Positions 44,651 to 52,763 of a stretch of 64,000 nucleotides of DNA are shown here, one piece after another; position 1 is the stretch's first letter, and each line of letters begins with the position of its first letter. The notes under the pieces were generated by a model. That model was not told the origin of the DNA and did not search any database. It saw nothing but the letters and a program-made list of their open reading frames with translations. Origin of the DNA: Clostridia bacterium. GTDB lineage: Bacteria > Bacillota > Clostridia > Christensenellales > SZUA-584. A program made the translations under genes and the position numbers. Location: NCBI GenBank assembly GCA_018648645.1, contig JABGQS010000002.1:62001-126000 (forward strand). Direction: 5' to 3'.

Positions 44651-45445
44651 CTAGCCGTCAAGCTGCAGCTCGCCGTCCTGCTTTTTGAATAGCTTGTACA
44701 TCAGGATGACGTACAGCACGCTGGCGAGAGCTATGATGAGCAAAAACGCTTCGGACAGGTAGATATTGACGTACTGCGCAAGGCTGACCGCTATAAAATT
44801 GACGGCGCTGTGTATGAGTATCGCCAGAAACGTGAAGCCTATTTTTCTCTTGCGAACGCCGTGCAGCACCATGACCGACAGCGCGATGTGCAGGCATATG
44901 GCGAAGATGCGCTCAATGCCGCCAAGCAGGAAGTGGAAGGACGGTGTGTTTACCATCAAGTCGATCGTGGGTTGGATTAGCTCAGCCTCCATGCCCGGCA
45001 GAGATGCGAGTAAGCCATTGTTAATCATAATGCCCACAACGATATTGGAAAAGAACGAAAGACCGATGAGCAACACCGCCTCGATGCCGCCATGACCGAT
45101 GCCGTAAGCGATGCCGTGGCGAAACTCGTGCTTTCTTTTCAGCATAACTTTGAACGCAAAGAGTCTGCCGAACTCTTCGACCAGACCTGCCGTTAGTGAG
45201 GTAAGACCAATGTAGAGCAGCATGTTGTTTGCTATAAACGTTTGGCCAACCTCGGTCAAACCAAACAATTGCAGTAAAATTATTCGAAATCCGATTTGCA
45301 CGACGAAGAACACAATCATGCCACATAGCACGGCCCAAAACCCGGGTTTGAATTTCTTCATCACCCAAACGGCGAGCAAAATCGGAACGCCTATCGAGAT
45401 GATTAATGCTATTGCCATGAATACAAACGATAATGCCGGTACCAT
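44651..45445 (-). CDS. YhfC-family intramembrane protease-like protein
   Basis: 264 residues with seven to eight hydrophobic segments. GLVEEFGRLFAFKVML and YGIGHGGIEAVLLIGL contain the Glu-Glu and His residues expected of the glutamic-type intramembrane protease (CAAX-like) fold to which YhfC belongs. Substrate unknown. ATG 45445 is preceded by taggaggac; the track start adds six residues. It follows a GntR regulator 43 bp upstream on the same strand, which probably controls it. Confidence 0.8.
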   Translation of the reverse strand: MVPALSFVFMAIALIISIGVPILLAVWVMKKFKPGFWAVLCGMIVFFVVQIGFRIILLQLFGLTEVGQTFIANNMLLYIGLTSLTAGLVEEFGRLFAFKVMLKRKHEFRHGIAYGIGHGGIEAVLLIGLSFFSNIVVGIMINNGLLASLPGMEAELIQPTIDLMVNTPSFHFLLGGIERIFAICLHIALSVMVLHGVRKRKIGFTFLAILIHSAVNFIAVSLAQYVNIYLSEAFLLIIALASVLYVILMYKLFKKQDGELQLDG

Positions 45446-45488
45446 ATAAGTCCTCCTATACAATATGCTTGTCTGATATGCTGTCTGC

Positions 45489-45884
45489 CTACATAAAGTC
45501 GCTGCTTCTTGACAGCTCTTCGTAGGCGTCGTTGCAAACGCTGATCCACTCGCCCGCTTTTACGCCTCTGCAGGCAGCTTCGGTAGCATATACGAGAAGC
45601 TGCTTTCTTAGATCGTCCAAATAGACGCTGTCGGCGGCAAACTTGCTTTGCGGATTGACAACCGCGCCTTTATTGCGGTGAACCGACAAAAAGCCCTTGT
45701 CCTTTAGCAGGGTGTATGCTTTGGCAACCGTGTGCATGTTGACTTCCAGCTCGTCTGCCAGAGTTCGCACCGACGGCAGTTGTGTGCCGGGGGTAAGCTC
45801 CTGCTTTGCAATGCCGCGAATGATGTTTTCCATTAGCTGTTGATAGATTGGAGTGTCGCTGGTCATGTCGATTTTAGTAAACAT
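45489..45884 (-). CDS. GntR-family regulator, YtrA subfamily
   Basis: 131 residues. The winged HTH PIYQQLMENIIRGIAKQELTPGTQLPSVRTLADELEVNMHTVAKAY is followed by only about 50 residues, the short dimerising tail of the YtrA group, which lacks an effector domain. Such regulators usually repress adjacent transporter or membrane-protein genes. The YhfC-like gene follows. An AT-rich repeat directly upstream is a likely operator. The Shine-Dalgarno aaaggag precedes ATG. Confidence 0.9.
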   Translation of the reverse strand: MFTKIDMTSDTPIYQQLMENIIRGIAKQELTPGTQLPSVRTLADELEVNMHTVAKAYTLLKDKGFLSVHRNKGAVVNPQSKFAADSVYLDDLRKQLLVYATEAACRGVKAGEWISVCNDAYEELSRSSDFM

Positions 45885-45903
45885 ATCTGCATTTCTCCTT
45901 TAT

Positions 45904-45930
45904 TATATATGTTATATATGTTATATTACA
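45904..45930 (-). promoter_or_regulatory. AT-rich operator candidate upstream of the GntR gene
   Basis: ATATATGTTATATATGTTATATTACAT: three spaced TATRT/TATAT elements with ATGTTATAT repeated. It lies 20 bases before the GntR start; consistent with YtrA-type autoregulation. Confidence 0.45.
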
Positions 45931-45959
45931 TGCCAGGATTTGTCAAGGAAAAATAATGC

Positions 45960-45988
45960 AAAAAAGACGGCTTTTTGTGCCGTCCTTT
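45960..45988. terminator. Terminator hairpin between gltX and the GntR gene
   Basis: GACGGC, loop TTTTTGT, GCCGTC, with T run on either strand (AAAAAAG before, CTTTTG after). On the minus strand it lies 200 bases after gltX. Confidence 0.75.
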
Positions 45989-46015
45989 TGATCTATTATA
46001 TTGATCACATATGAA

Positions 46016-46068
46016 GAAAATTTTCTCTAGTAAAATTTTCCTCTCGATCACTAATGAATTAGTGATCG
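46016..46068. repeat. Two adjacent perfect inverted repeats
   Basis: GAAAATTTT-N7-AAAATTTTC (46016-46040) followed after four bases by CGATCACTAA-TGAA-TTAGTGATCG (46045-46068). Neither is followed by a T run in a way that makes it a normal terminator. Confidence 0.8.
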
Positions 46069-46122
46069 ATTCACTTTTAAAATACGCTCCTGTTAAGGGG
46101 TGTCGCGCTCTGCTGACAGCGA

Positions 46123-46180
46123 TTTAGGGCGTTGCCCTAAAAACCCACATGCTTTTTGAAAAAAGCTTGACCAAAAACTT
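46123..46180. repeat. Palindromic intergenic repeat, copy C (shorter)
   Basis: TTTAGGGCGTTGCCCTAAAA, ACCCACATGC, TTTTTGAAAAAAGCTTGACC; the last third seen in A and B is missing. It lies immediately beyond the gltX stop. Confidence 0.85.
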
Positions 46181-46192
46181 TCATACCACCTG

Positions 46193-47638
46193 CTACTTGT
46201 TTTTCGCTATGCTGGCTTTCAGTCTATTCAGCGTTTCTTCTTTGCCAAGCAGACACGCTGCCTCGACTGCTCCGCCGGGCGTCACCTGTGTGCCTGTGAT
46301 TGCGACACGCAGCGGCCAAAGGAGCTGACCGTTTTTGATTTCCAGCTTTTCAACCAACCCCATCAACGCTTCTTTCAATGGCTCCATCGAGTAGTCCTCG
46401 TGCGCGGTTAGCAGGCTAAGCGCCTCTTTTAAAACCGGCAACGATGTTTGCGCGTCCGTTTTCATGCGCTTGTGAAAGTACATCTGCTGGCTGAACTCCG
46501 GCATTTTGGAGAGGAACGCGAGCTTAACCGGAATCTCTGTCAGTGTTTCGAGCCGCGGCTGCATAATCTGCGTGATTAGCTTGAGGTCGAACGCGTCGGC
46601 GCCGCACTCTTTAAAATATGGCATTGCGGTTGCAATGAAGTCCGCTTCACTTAGCGCGCGGATGTATTGTGCGTTCATCCACGTTAATTTGTCGGTGTCG
46701 AATATGGCGGGCGATTTGCTAAGTCCGCTTATGCTGAACGCCTTCGTCAAACCTTCCAGCGTGAAAATCTCTTGGTCTGTGCCGGGACTCCAACCGAGGA
46801 GCGCGATGTAGTTAAGCAGCGCTTCCTTGAGATAGCCCTTTTTTATGAAGTCATCGAACGACGCGTCGCCGTGACGCTTGCTCAGCTTGCGCTGTTTGTC
46901 CTTCATGACGACCGGCAAATGGATGTAGCGCGGGAGAGTCCAACCGAACGCTCGGTATAGGTGGTTGTATTTTGGCGTAGAGCTTAAGTATTCGACACCG
47001 CGAATGACGTGCGTTATGCCCATTAGATGATCGTCTACCACGTTGGCTAGGTTGTACGTTGGCATGCCATCGGTTTTGAGCAGCACGTTGTCATCTAGAT
47101 CGCTGTTGGGCACGGTGATGTCACCAAAAACCGCGTCGCTGTATGTTGTATCGCCGTCCTTCGGTATATTTTGGCGTACGACAAACGTTTCGCCTGCGGT
47201 AAGTTTATCTTGTATGTCTTGCTCAGATAAACCAAGACAGTGCATATCGTATGTGTAATTGCGCCCCGACTTCTCGGCTTTTCGTCGCTCGTCCGCCAAG
47301 CGCTCTTTGGTGCAAAAGCACCGATATGCCGCTCTTGAATCAATCAGTGTCTGCGCGTGGTCTGCGTAAATCTGCTTGCGCTCGCTTTGGATGTATGGAC
47401 CGAAGTCTCCCCCGACGTCCGGGCCTTCGTCGTAAGTTAAGCCCGTCGCGCGTAAAGTCGAGTAGATGACTTGCTTGGCGCCTTCCACCTCTCTGCCTTG
47501 GTCGGTGTCTTCTACGCGAAGTACAAAAACTCCGTCGTTTTGCTTTGCATACAGCCATGCGTACAGCGCGGTCCGCAGACCCCCGATGTGCAGAAACCCA
47601 GTCGGGCTGGGGGCAAATCTCGTTCTAACTTGTTTCAT
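46193..47638 (-). CDS. gltX: Glutamyl-tRNA synthetase
   Basis: 481 residues. RFAPSPTGFLHIGGLRTALYAWL contains the class I HIGH site, and DKQRKLSKRHGD is the KMSKS equivalent. The C-terminal anticodon-binding domain is helical. A separate GlnRS is encoded nearby, so this enzyme is probably the discriminating type that charges only tRNA-Glu, but that cannot be read directly. The two small membrane-protein genes upstream overlap its start by 14 bp, so they are co-transcribed. Confidence 0.97.
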   Translation of the reverse strand: MKQVRTRFAPSPTGFLHIGGLRTALYAWLYAKQNDGVFVLRVEDTDQGREVEGAKQVIYSTLRATGLTYDEGPDVGGDFGPYIQSERKQIYADHAQTLIDSRAAYRCFCTKERLADERRKAEKSGRNYTYDMHCLGLSEQDIQDKLTAGETFVVRQNIPKDGDTTYSDAVFGDITVPNSDLDDNVLLKTDGMPTYNLANVVDDHLMGITHVIRGVEYLSSTPKYNHLYRAFGWTLPRYIHLPVVMKDKQRKLSKRHGDASFDDFIKKGYLKEALLNYIALLGWSPGTDQEIFTLEGLTKAFSISGLSKSPAIFDTDKLTWMNAQYIRALSEADFIATAMPYFKECGADAFDLKLITQIMQPRLETLTEIPVKLAFLSKMPEFSQQMYFHKRMKTDAQTSLPVLKEALSLLTAHEDYSMEPLKEALMGLVEKLEIKNGQLLWPLRVAITGTQVTPGGAVEAACLLGKEETLNRLKASIAKNK

Positions 47639-47921
47639 ATTTAACTTCCTTTTCCTTTGCTTTGTCTAGTTTTGTGTTGCGTATGTATAGCGCGATGTCG
47701 ATTAGTATCATGGTCATGTTTAGTATGTAGAGCACAATCACGATATCAAAACGCACGAGCGATTTGTGCAGTATCCCTGACGTATATGCTAAAAAGATTA
47801 GTATCAGAAACAGCAGGCTTTTTCCCTTTGCGCTGCGCGCTCTTATTGAGCGAACGATAGACACCGGCCACGAAATGCCGAAGCACACGAGCATGGCAGC
47901 TTCAAATATGCTAAACTCCAT
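47625..47921 (-). CDS. Small PQ-loop/SemiSWEET-like membrane protein (copy 1)
   Basis: 98 residues with three hydrophobic segments. CFGISWPVSIVRSIRARSAKGKSLLFLILIFLAYTSGILHK follows the pattern of half-transporter PQ-loop proteins (WP-x-SI, S-x-KGKS, GY/AY-x-x-GI-x-HK). It ends 14 bp inside gltX. ATG 47921 is used; the longer ORF start lacks support. Its neighbour is a paralogue; the pair could form a heterodimeric transporter, but this is inference. Confidence 0.72.
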   Translation of the reverse strand: MEFSIFEAAMLVCFGISWPVSIVRSIRARSAKGKSLLFLILIFLAYTSGILHKSLVRFDIVIVLYILNMTMILIDIALYIRNTKLDKAKEKEVKYETS

Positions 47922-48189
47922 GCGCGACCGCCTTCTCATACTTGTTTTTGATGTAGAAGAACACAATTGTGTCAATTGCAACGAGCACCAAGTTTAGGAT
48001 ATATACCGCCAGCACCCAATCGAGGTTATATATACACTTGTGTACAATACCAAATGTGTAACCCAGCAATATAACGCAAGAGAAAAACACGGTTTTGCCT
48101 TTGGTGCTTTTATTCCTGATCATACGCGCGATGGATATCGGCCACGCGAGGGCTATAAACAGGAAAAACAGCAGTTCAAATATGCTCAA
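47911..48189 (-). CDS. Small PQ-loop/SemiSWEET-like membrane protein (copy 2), TTG start
   Basis: 92 residues, TTG start after gaggtaac. FIALAWPISIARMIRNKSTKGKTVFFSCVILLGYTFGIVHK matches copy 1 closely, and the third helix ends in a basic tail. It overlaps copy 1 by 11 bp. The two overlapping paralogues between glnS and gltX suggest a subunit pair made in fixed ratio. Confidence 0.72.
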   Translation of the reverse strand: MSIFELLFFLFIALAWPISIARMIRNKSTKGKTVFFSCVILLGYTFGIVHKCIYNLDWVLAVYILNLVLVAIDTIVFFYIKNKYEKAVAHGV

Positions 48190-48206
48190 AGTTATTGTTA
48201 CCTCGT

Positions 48207-49844
48207 TTACGTAAGTGTTCTGCTAAAGCTGTCTTTCAGGCTTACTATTTGGTTGAACACTAATTTGTCGCCCGCGGTATCCTCGTCCACAACGAAATAA
48301 CCGTTGCGCATAAACTGGAACTTGTCGCCGATGCGCGATGAGGCGCCATGCTGCTCGATTACGCTGCTTAGCACGGTTACTGAATTATCGTTCATTCTGT
48401 CCATGAAGTCGCCATCGCCCTCATTAAGCAGATAGTCGTACCGGCGAACTTCGCACGGGACTGCCGTTTTGGCATCTACCCAGTGCAGCGTGCCTTTGAC
48501 CTTGCGCCCTGCCGTTGCGCCGCCCGTTTTGGAATCGGGGTCGTAGCTGCAGATCACTTCGGTAACGTTGCCGCCAGCATCTTTGACCACGTCTTCGTAT
48601 TTGATGATGTATGCGTTCATTAGGCGAACTTCTTTGCCCGGAGCCAGCCGGAAGAACTTGCCCGGAGGGTTTTCCATAAAGTCGCTTCGCTCGATATAAA
48701 CTTCTCCGGAGAAAGGCATGTCGCGCATACCCATATCTTCGCCAAACGGCATGTTTTTGCTCTGCATGATTTCGCTGCCGGTATAGTTGCTTATGGTCAC
48801 CTTCAGCGGATCGAGCACTGCCATTCTGCGCTGCGCTGTTGCGTTAAGGTGCTCGCGTACACAATGCTCCAGAAGCCTTGCGTCAACTTCGCTGTTGGAT
48901 TTTGCCACGCCGATGCGCTCGCAGAAGTCGGCAATCGCTTCCGGTGTGTAGCCGCGCCGCCGTAAACCTGAAAGCGTCGGCATTCGGGGATCGTCCCAGC
49001 CGGAGACCACGCCTTCGTCAACCAATTTTTTTAGATAGCGTTTGCTCATGATGGTGCGCGTTAGACCAAGCCGCGCAAACTCGTACTGGTGTGGTGTTGC
49101 TTCGCACTCGCAGTTGTTAACCACCCAGTCGTAAAGCGGGCGGTGATCCTCGAACTCCAATGAGCACAAGCTGTGTGTAATGTGCTCGTATGCGTCACCC
49201 AGCGGATGCGCGTAGTCGTACATAGGGTAAATACACCATTTGCTGCCTGACCTGTAGTGGTCCTCGTGCATAATGCGATAGATAATCGGATCGCGCATAT
49301 TCAGATTCGGGCTTGCCATGTCGATTTTAGCCCGAAGTGTCTTTTCGCCGTCGGCGAACTTGCCGTCCTTCATGTATGCAAAGAGCTGCTTGTTTTCTTC
49401 AACAGTACGTTCTCTAAATGGGCTGTCTTTGCCCGGCTCTGTCAACGTGCCGCGATACTCTCTCATTTGCTCTGCATCAAGATCGCAGACGTATGCCAGC
49501 CCTTTGTCGATGAGCAAAAGCGCCTTTTCGAACATGTAGTCAAAATAGTCAGACGCGTACAGTACTCTGTCGGGCGTGCAACCAAGCCACTCGATGTCCT
49601 TCTGAATGCTGCCAATGTACTCATCGTCTTCTTTGACCGGGTTGGTGTCATCGAACCGAAGGTTGAACTCTCCGTGGTATTTTTTTGCCATGCCGTAGTT
49701 TATCCATATCGCCTTTGCGTGCCCGATATGAAGGTATCCGTTTGGCTCGGGCGGAAAGCGCGTTAGCACGCCGCTCTCTCTGCCCGACTCTAAATCGTTA
49801 TCAATAACTTCTTCGATGAAGTTACGGCTTTCTGTTTCACTCAT
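48207..49844 (-). CDS. glnS: Glutaminyl-tRNA synthetase
   Basis: 545 residues. RFPPEPNGYLHIGHAKAIWINYGMA holds the HIGH site and RTIMSKRYLK the KMSKS equivalent; the C-terminal half is the two-barrel anticodon domain. GlnRS is uncommon in Bacillota, which usually amidate Glu-tRNA-Gln, so it was probably acquired in this lineage. It starts 3 bp after pyrG ends, in one operon. Confidence 0.97.
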   Translation of the reverse strand: MSETESRNFIEEVIDNDLESGRESGVLTRFPPEPNGYLHIGHAKAIWINYGMAKKYHGEFNLRFDDTNPVKEDDEYIGSIQKDIEWLGCTPDRVLYASDYFDYMFEKALLLIDKGLAYVCDLDAEQMREYRGTLTEPGKDSPFRERTVEENKQLFAYMKDGKFADGEKTLRAKIDMASPNLNMRDPIIYRIMHEDHYRSGSKWCIYPMYDYAHPLGDAYEHITHSLCSLEFEDHRPLYDWVVNNCECEATPHQYEFARLGLTRTIMSKRYLKKLVDEGVVSGWDDPRMPTLSGLRRRGYTPEAIADFCERIGVAKSNSEVDARLLEHCVREHLNATAQRRMAVLDPLKVTISNYTGSEIMQSKNMPFGEDMGMRDMPFSGEVYIERSDFMENPPGKFFRLAPGKEVRLMNAYIIKYEDVVKDAGGNVTEVICSYDPDSKTGGATAGRKVKGTLHWVDAKTAVPCEVRRYDYLLNEGDGDFMDRMNDNSVTVLSSVIEQHGASSRIGDKFQFMRNGYFVVDEDTAGDKLVFNQIVSLKDSFSRTLT

Positions 49845-49846
49845 AT

Positions 49847-51460
49847 TTATTTTCCTTCTGCCGCTTTCTTTGATTCGGCGACCAGCTCTCTAAACAACGG
49901 GTGCGAACGTATCGGTCTGCTCTTTAGCTCGGGATGGAACTGTACGCCCACAAACCATGGATGGTCTGCAACCTCTATAATTTCGACAAGCCCAAGAGAG
50001 GGGTTGACACCCGCGACGCGCATTCCTGCCGATTTGATCTCATCAAGATACGCGTTGTTTACTTCGTATCTGTGGCGGTGACGCTCTTCTATGTCTTGCG
50101 TTCCGTATGCCGCAAAGGCAAAGCTGTCCTCCTCAAGGTGACACTTGTAGCTCCCTAGGCGCATTGTTCCGCCCATGTTGGTGATGCTCTTTTGGTCTTC
50201 CATCAAGTCGATAACCGGGTATGGTGTGTCGGAGTAATGCTCTGTCGAGCTGGCTTCCTTGTGCCCCAAAACGTTTCGCGCAAACTCGATGATGGCGAGC
50301 TGCATACCAAGGCATATGCCGAGGAACGGCACTTTGTTTTCGCGGCAGTACGTGATTGCTTTGATTTTGCCTTCGATGCCGCGCTCTCCAAAGCCGCCCG
50401 GCACTATGATTCCGTCTGCCTGCCCGATGATGGATTCAATGTCGTCTGTATCCTCTAGATCGCTAGAGTTGATCCACATGATGTCTACATCCACGTTGTT
50501 AGCGATGCCTGCGTGCGTTAATGACTCGGCGATAGATAGGTAAGCATCGTGCAAGTCGATATATTTGCCGACAATGGCGACCTTGATGTGATTCTTTTTT
50601 GCTTTTTGTATTTTTACGATACGTTCCCAATCGGGAATGTTTGACGGGATTTGCGGCAAATTAAGACGCTCACATACCAATGAGTCGAGACCCTCTTTGC
50701 GAAGAAGCAGCGGAATCTCGTAAAGTGATTCTGCGTCGAGGTTCTGCACAACTCGTTTTGGGCTAACGTTACAAAACAGCCCGATTTTGCGTTTGATGTC
50801 GTCCGTGAGCTCTTTCTCTGTACGACAGACGATGATGTCCGGCTCGATACCGATTGTGCGAAGCTCTTTAACGCTGTGCTGGGTCGGCTTGGTTTTGAGC
50901 TCGCCAACCTTCTTTAGATATGGCATCAGCGTGACGTGCAGGTACATGCAGTTTTCTTCGCCGACCTCCCACTTGATTTGACGGATGGTCTCGAGGAACG
51001 GCTGGGATTCTATATCGCCGACCGTACCGCCGATTTCGGTGATGACAACGTCTGCCTGCGTTCGGTCTGCTACGTTGTATATTCTGCGTTTAATCTCGTC
51101 GGTGATGTGCGGGATAACCTGCACTGTGCCTCCGAGGTAGTCTCCACGGCGCTCTTTGCTGATGACCGTCCAGTATACCTTGCCTGTTGTAACGTTGGAG
51201 TCGGCAAAAGAGTTTTCGTCGATGAAGCGCTCGTAGTGCCCGATGTCTAGATCGGTCTCTGCTCCGTCGTCCGTCACAAAAACCTCTCCGTGCTGCAATG
51301 GGCTCATTGTCCCGGGGTCCACATTGATGTACGGATCGCACTTTTGGAGCGATACCTTTAGTCCTCTGCTTTTAAGCAGTACTCCGAGTGATGCTGCTGT
51401 GATTCCTTTACCCAGTGATGAAACGACGCCTCCTGTTACAAAGATATACTTGGTTGCCAT
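49847..51460 (-). CDS. pyrG: CTP synthase
   Basis: 537 residues. The N-terminal ATP-dependent synthetase domain starts [23 protein letters not shown]; the C-terminal class I glutamine amidotransferase domain has FLGICLGMQ (catalytic Cys) and a late H-P-E triad part FHPELKSRP. It converts UTP to CTP with glutamine as amino donor. It heads a cluster of minus-strand genes with glnS, both using glutamine. Confidence 0.98.
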   Translation of the reverse strand: MATKYIFVTGGVVSSLGKGITAASLGVLLKSRGLKVSLQKCDPYINVDPGTMSPLQHGEVFVTDDGAETDLDIGHYERFIDENSFADSNVTTGKVYWTVISKERRGDYLGGTVQVIPHITDEIKRRIYNVADRTQADVVITEIGGTVGDIESQPFLETIRQIKWEVGEENCMYLHVTLMPYLKKVGELKTKPTQHSVKELRTIGIEPDIIVCRTEKELTDDIKRKIGLFCNVSPKRVVQNLDAESLYEIPLLLRKEGLDSLVCERLNLPQIPSNIPDWERIVKIQKAKKNHIKVAIVGKYIDLHDAYLSIAESLTHAGIANNVDVDIMWINSSDLEDTDDIESIIGQADGIIVPGGFGERGIEGKIKAITYCRENKVPFLGICLGMQLAIIEFARNVLGHKEASSTEHYSDTPYPVIDLMEDQKSITNMGGTMRLGSYKCHLEEDSFAFAAYGTQDIEERHRHRYEVNNAYLDEIKSAGMRVAGVNPSLGLVEIIEVADHPWFVGVQFHPELKSRPIRSHPLFRELVAESKKAAEGK

Positions 51461-51484
51461 TCTTCCCTCTTTTCAATATAAATT

Positions 51485-52132
51485 TTATAAATACTCCATA
51501 ACGACAACCCTGGTGCGTTTTTTGAGTGTCGCTTTGTCAATCATTAGATATGCCTTGCCCGGGTGCGAAATGTCGTATACCCCGCGCGCTTGCTCTAAAA
51601 AGTCGTGCAGCGGTGCGATTTCCAGCTTACACTGCGGTGTCTTAAAGTGCATCGGAATAATGATGTTCGGCGTTATCGTGTCGATAATCACCATCGCTTC
51701 CTTAGCGTCGATAGTATAGTTGCCGCCGACCGGGATAAGCAAAAGCTCGACACCCTTGAGCTGCTCCAGAACATCGGCGCTTGGCACGCAGCCAACATCG
51801 CCCATGTGACACAGTCGCAATCCGTTTACACTCAAAAGGAACGCGAGACTCTCGCCGCGCTGCTCACCATCGCAGTGGTCGTGCCACGTCTTGATGCCCG
51901 TAAGCGTAACCTCGCCAATCTCGTGCACACCAGCTGTGTCGACCACGGTGTAGTCTCCTTTTATGTGGCTGAGGTCGTTGTGGTCGCGGTGGTCGTGGCT
52001 TATTACCACGATGTCGGGCTCTACCTCTTGCTGGGCATAGCCAATTGTGCTGTCGAACGGATCAAACAGTATTACCGTACCGTTTTTCAGCGTTACCTTG
52101 AAACACGAATGTCCTAACCAATCAATTTTCAT
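51485..52132 (-). CDS. MBL-fold metal-dependent hydrolase (UPF0173-like)
   Basis: 215 residues. ISHDHRDHND is the metallo-beta-lactamase metal motif (H-x-H-x-D-H); CHMGDVG and IPMHFKTP carry further ligands. The pattern WLGHSCFKV is typical of the UPF0173/YtkL group. Cytoplasmic; substrate unknown. It lies 24 bp upstream of pyrG on the same strand. Confidence 0.88.
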   Translation of the reverse strand: MKIDWLGHSCFKVTLKNGTVILFDPFDSTIGYAQQEVEPDIVVISHDHRDHNDLSHIKGDYTVVDTAGVHEIGEVTLTGIKTWHDHCDGEQRGESLAFLLSVNGLRLCHMGDVGCVPSADVLEQLKGVELLLIPVGGNYTIDAKEAMVIIDTITPNIIIPMHFKTPQCKLEIAPLHDFLEQARGVYDISHPGKAYLMIDKATLKKRTRVVVMEYL

Positions 52133-52174
52133 ATGTTTTCACCTTCACTTCTTTAAGTTATATTCGAATAATAT

Positions 52175-52603
52175 CTAGTTTACGCGGCCATCTACCCTTT
52201 TAAACGAAAGAAAGAGCTTGTTCATTGTGCTCATGTCGTCGGTGCTAACCTCGTACTCGAGATCGAGCGAGCCGCTCTTCTCACTTAGAGAGCTGTCAAT
52301 GTGGTGCGCCATAATGTTCATGTGTACCATGCCAAACGGTGTGGATACGTTGCTTTCGAACACTTGGTTTTCCTCGAACACCATGTGCGTGTCAATCTCG
52401 CCGTTGCGTGACAGCGTTACGCTTGCGCCCTCGAGCAGCACCTGTGTCGTTACACCTTCCTCGCCCGTAAGCTCGGACTCGTCGTACTCCAACAGATAGC
52501 CGTTTGCTTTGACAAACAGCCTGCCTTCGGTGACAAACTCGACCAAGTCGGTTTCGCCATCGCTGATGTTCATTCCTTTGATTGTCAGCAGAACCTTCTG
52601 CAT
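52175..52603 (-). CDS. DUF1934 beta-barrel protein (YwiB-like)
   Basis: 142 residues, nearly all beta. VEFVTEGRLFVKANGYLLEYDESELTG is characteristic of DUF1934, a lipocalin-like barrel found in Bacillota, often near argS or pyrG. Function unknown. It begins the minus-strand set that continues into the MBL gene. Confidence 0.85.
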   Translation of the reverse strand: MQKVLLTIKGMNISDGETDLVEFVTEGRLFVKANGYLLEYDESELTGEEGVTTQVLLEGASVTLSRNGEIDTHMVFEENQVFESNVSTPFGMVHMNIMAHHIDSSLSEKSGSLDLEYEVSTDDMSTMNKLFLSFKRVDGRVN

Positions 52604-52763
52604 GTGTTTACCCCCATAAAAAGTCTAGTATATTATAGCATATAAGCGCAAAAGAATAAAACAAGAATAATGGATAATGTGTAAATTTGTTGAGTGGAGG
52701 GTGTGGTTTTGGCTTAAGCACGCTGATTATATATAATAAATCAGAATTACATTCATAAGATAA

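Noticed and set aside
46016-46068. Terminators for gltX
   Set aside because: Neither dyad is followed by a T run on the minus strand; the GACGGC/GCCGTC hairpin at 45960-45988 fits better.
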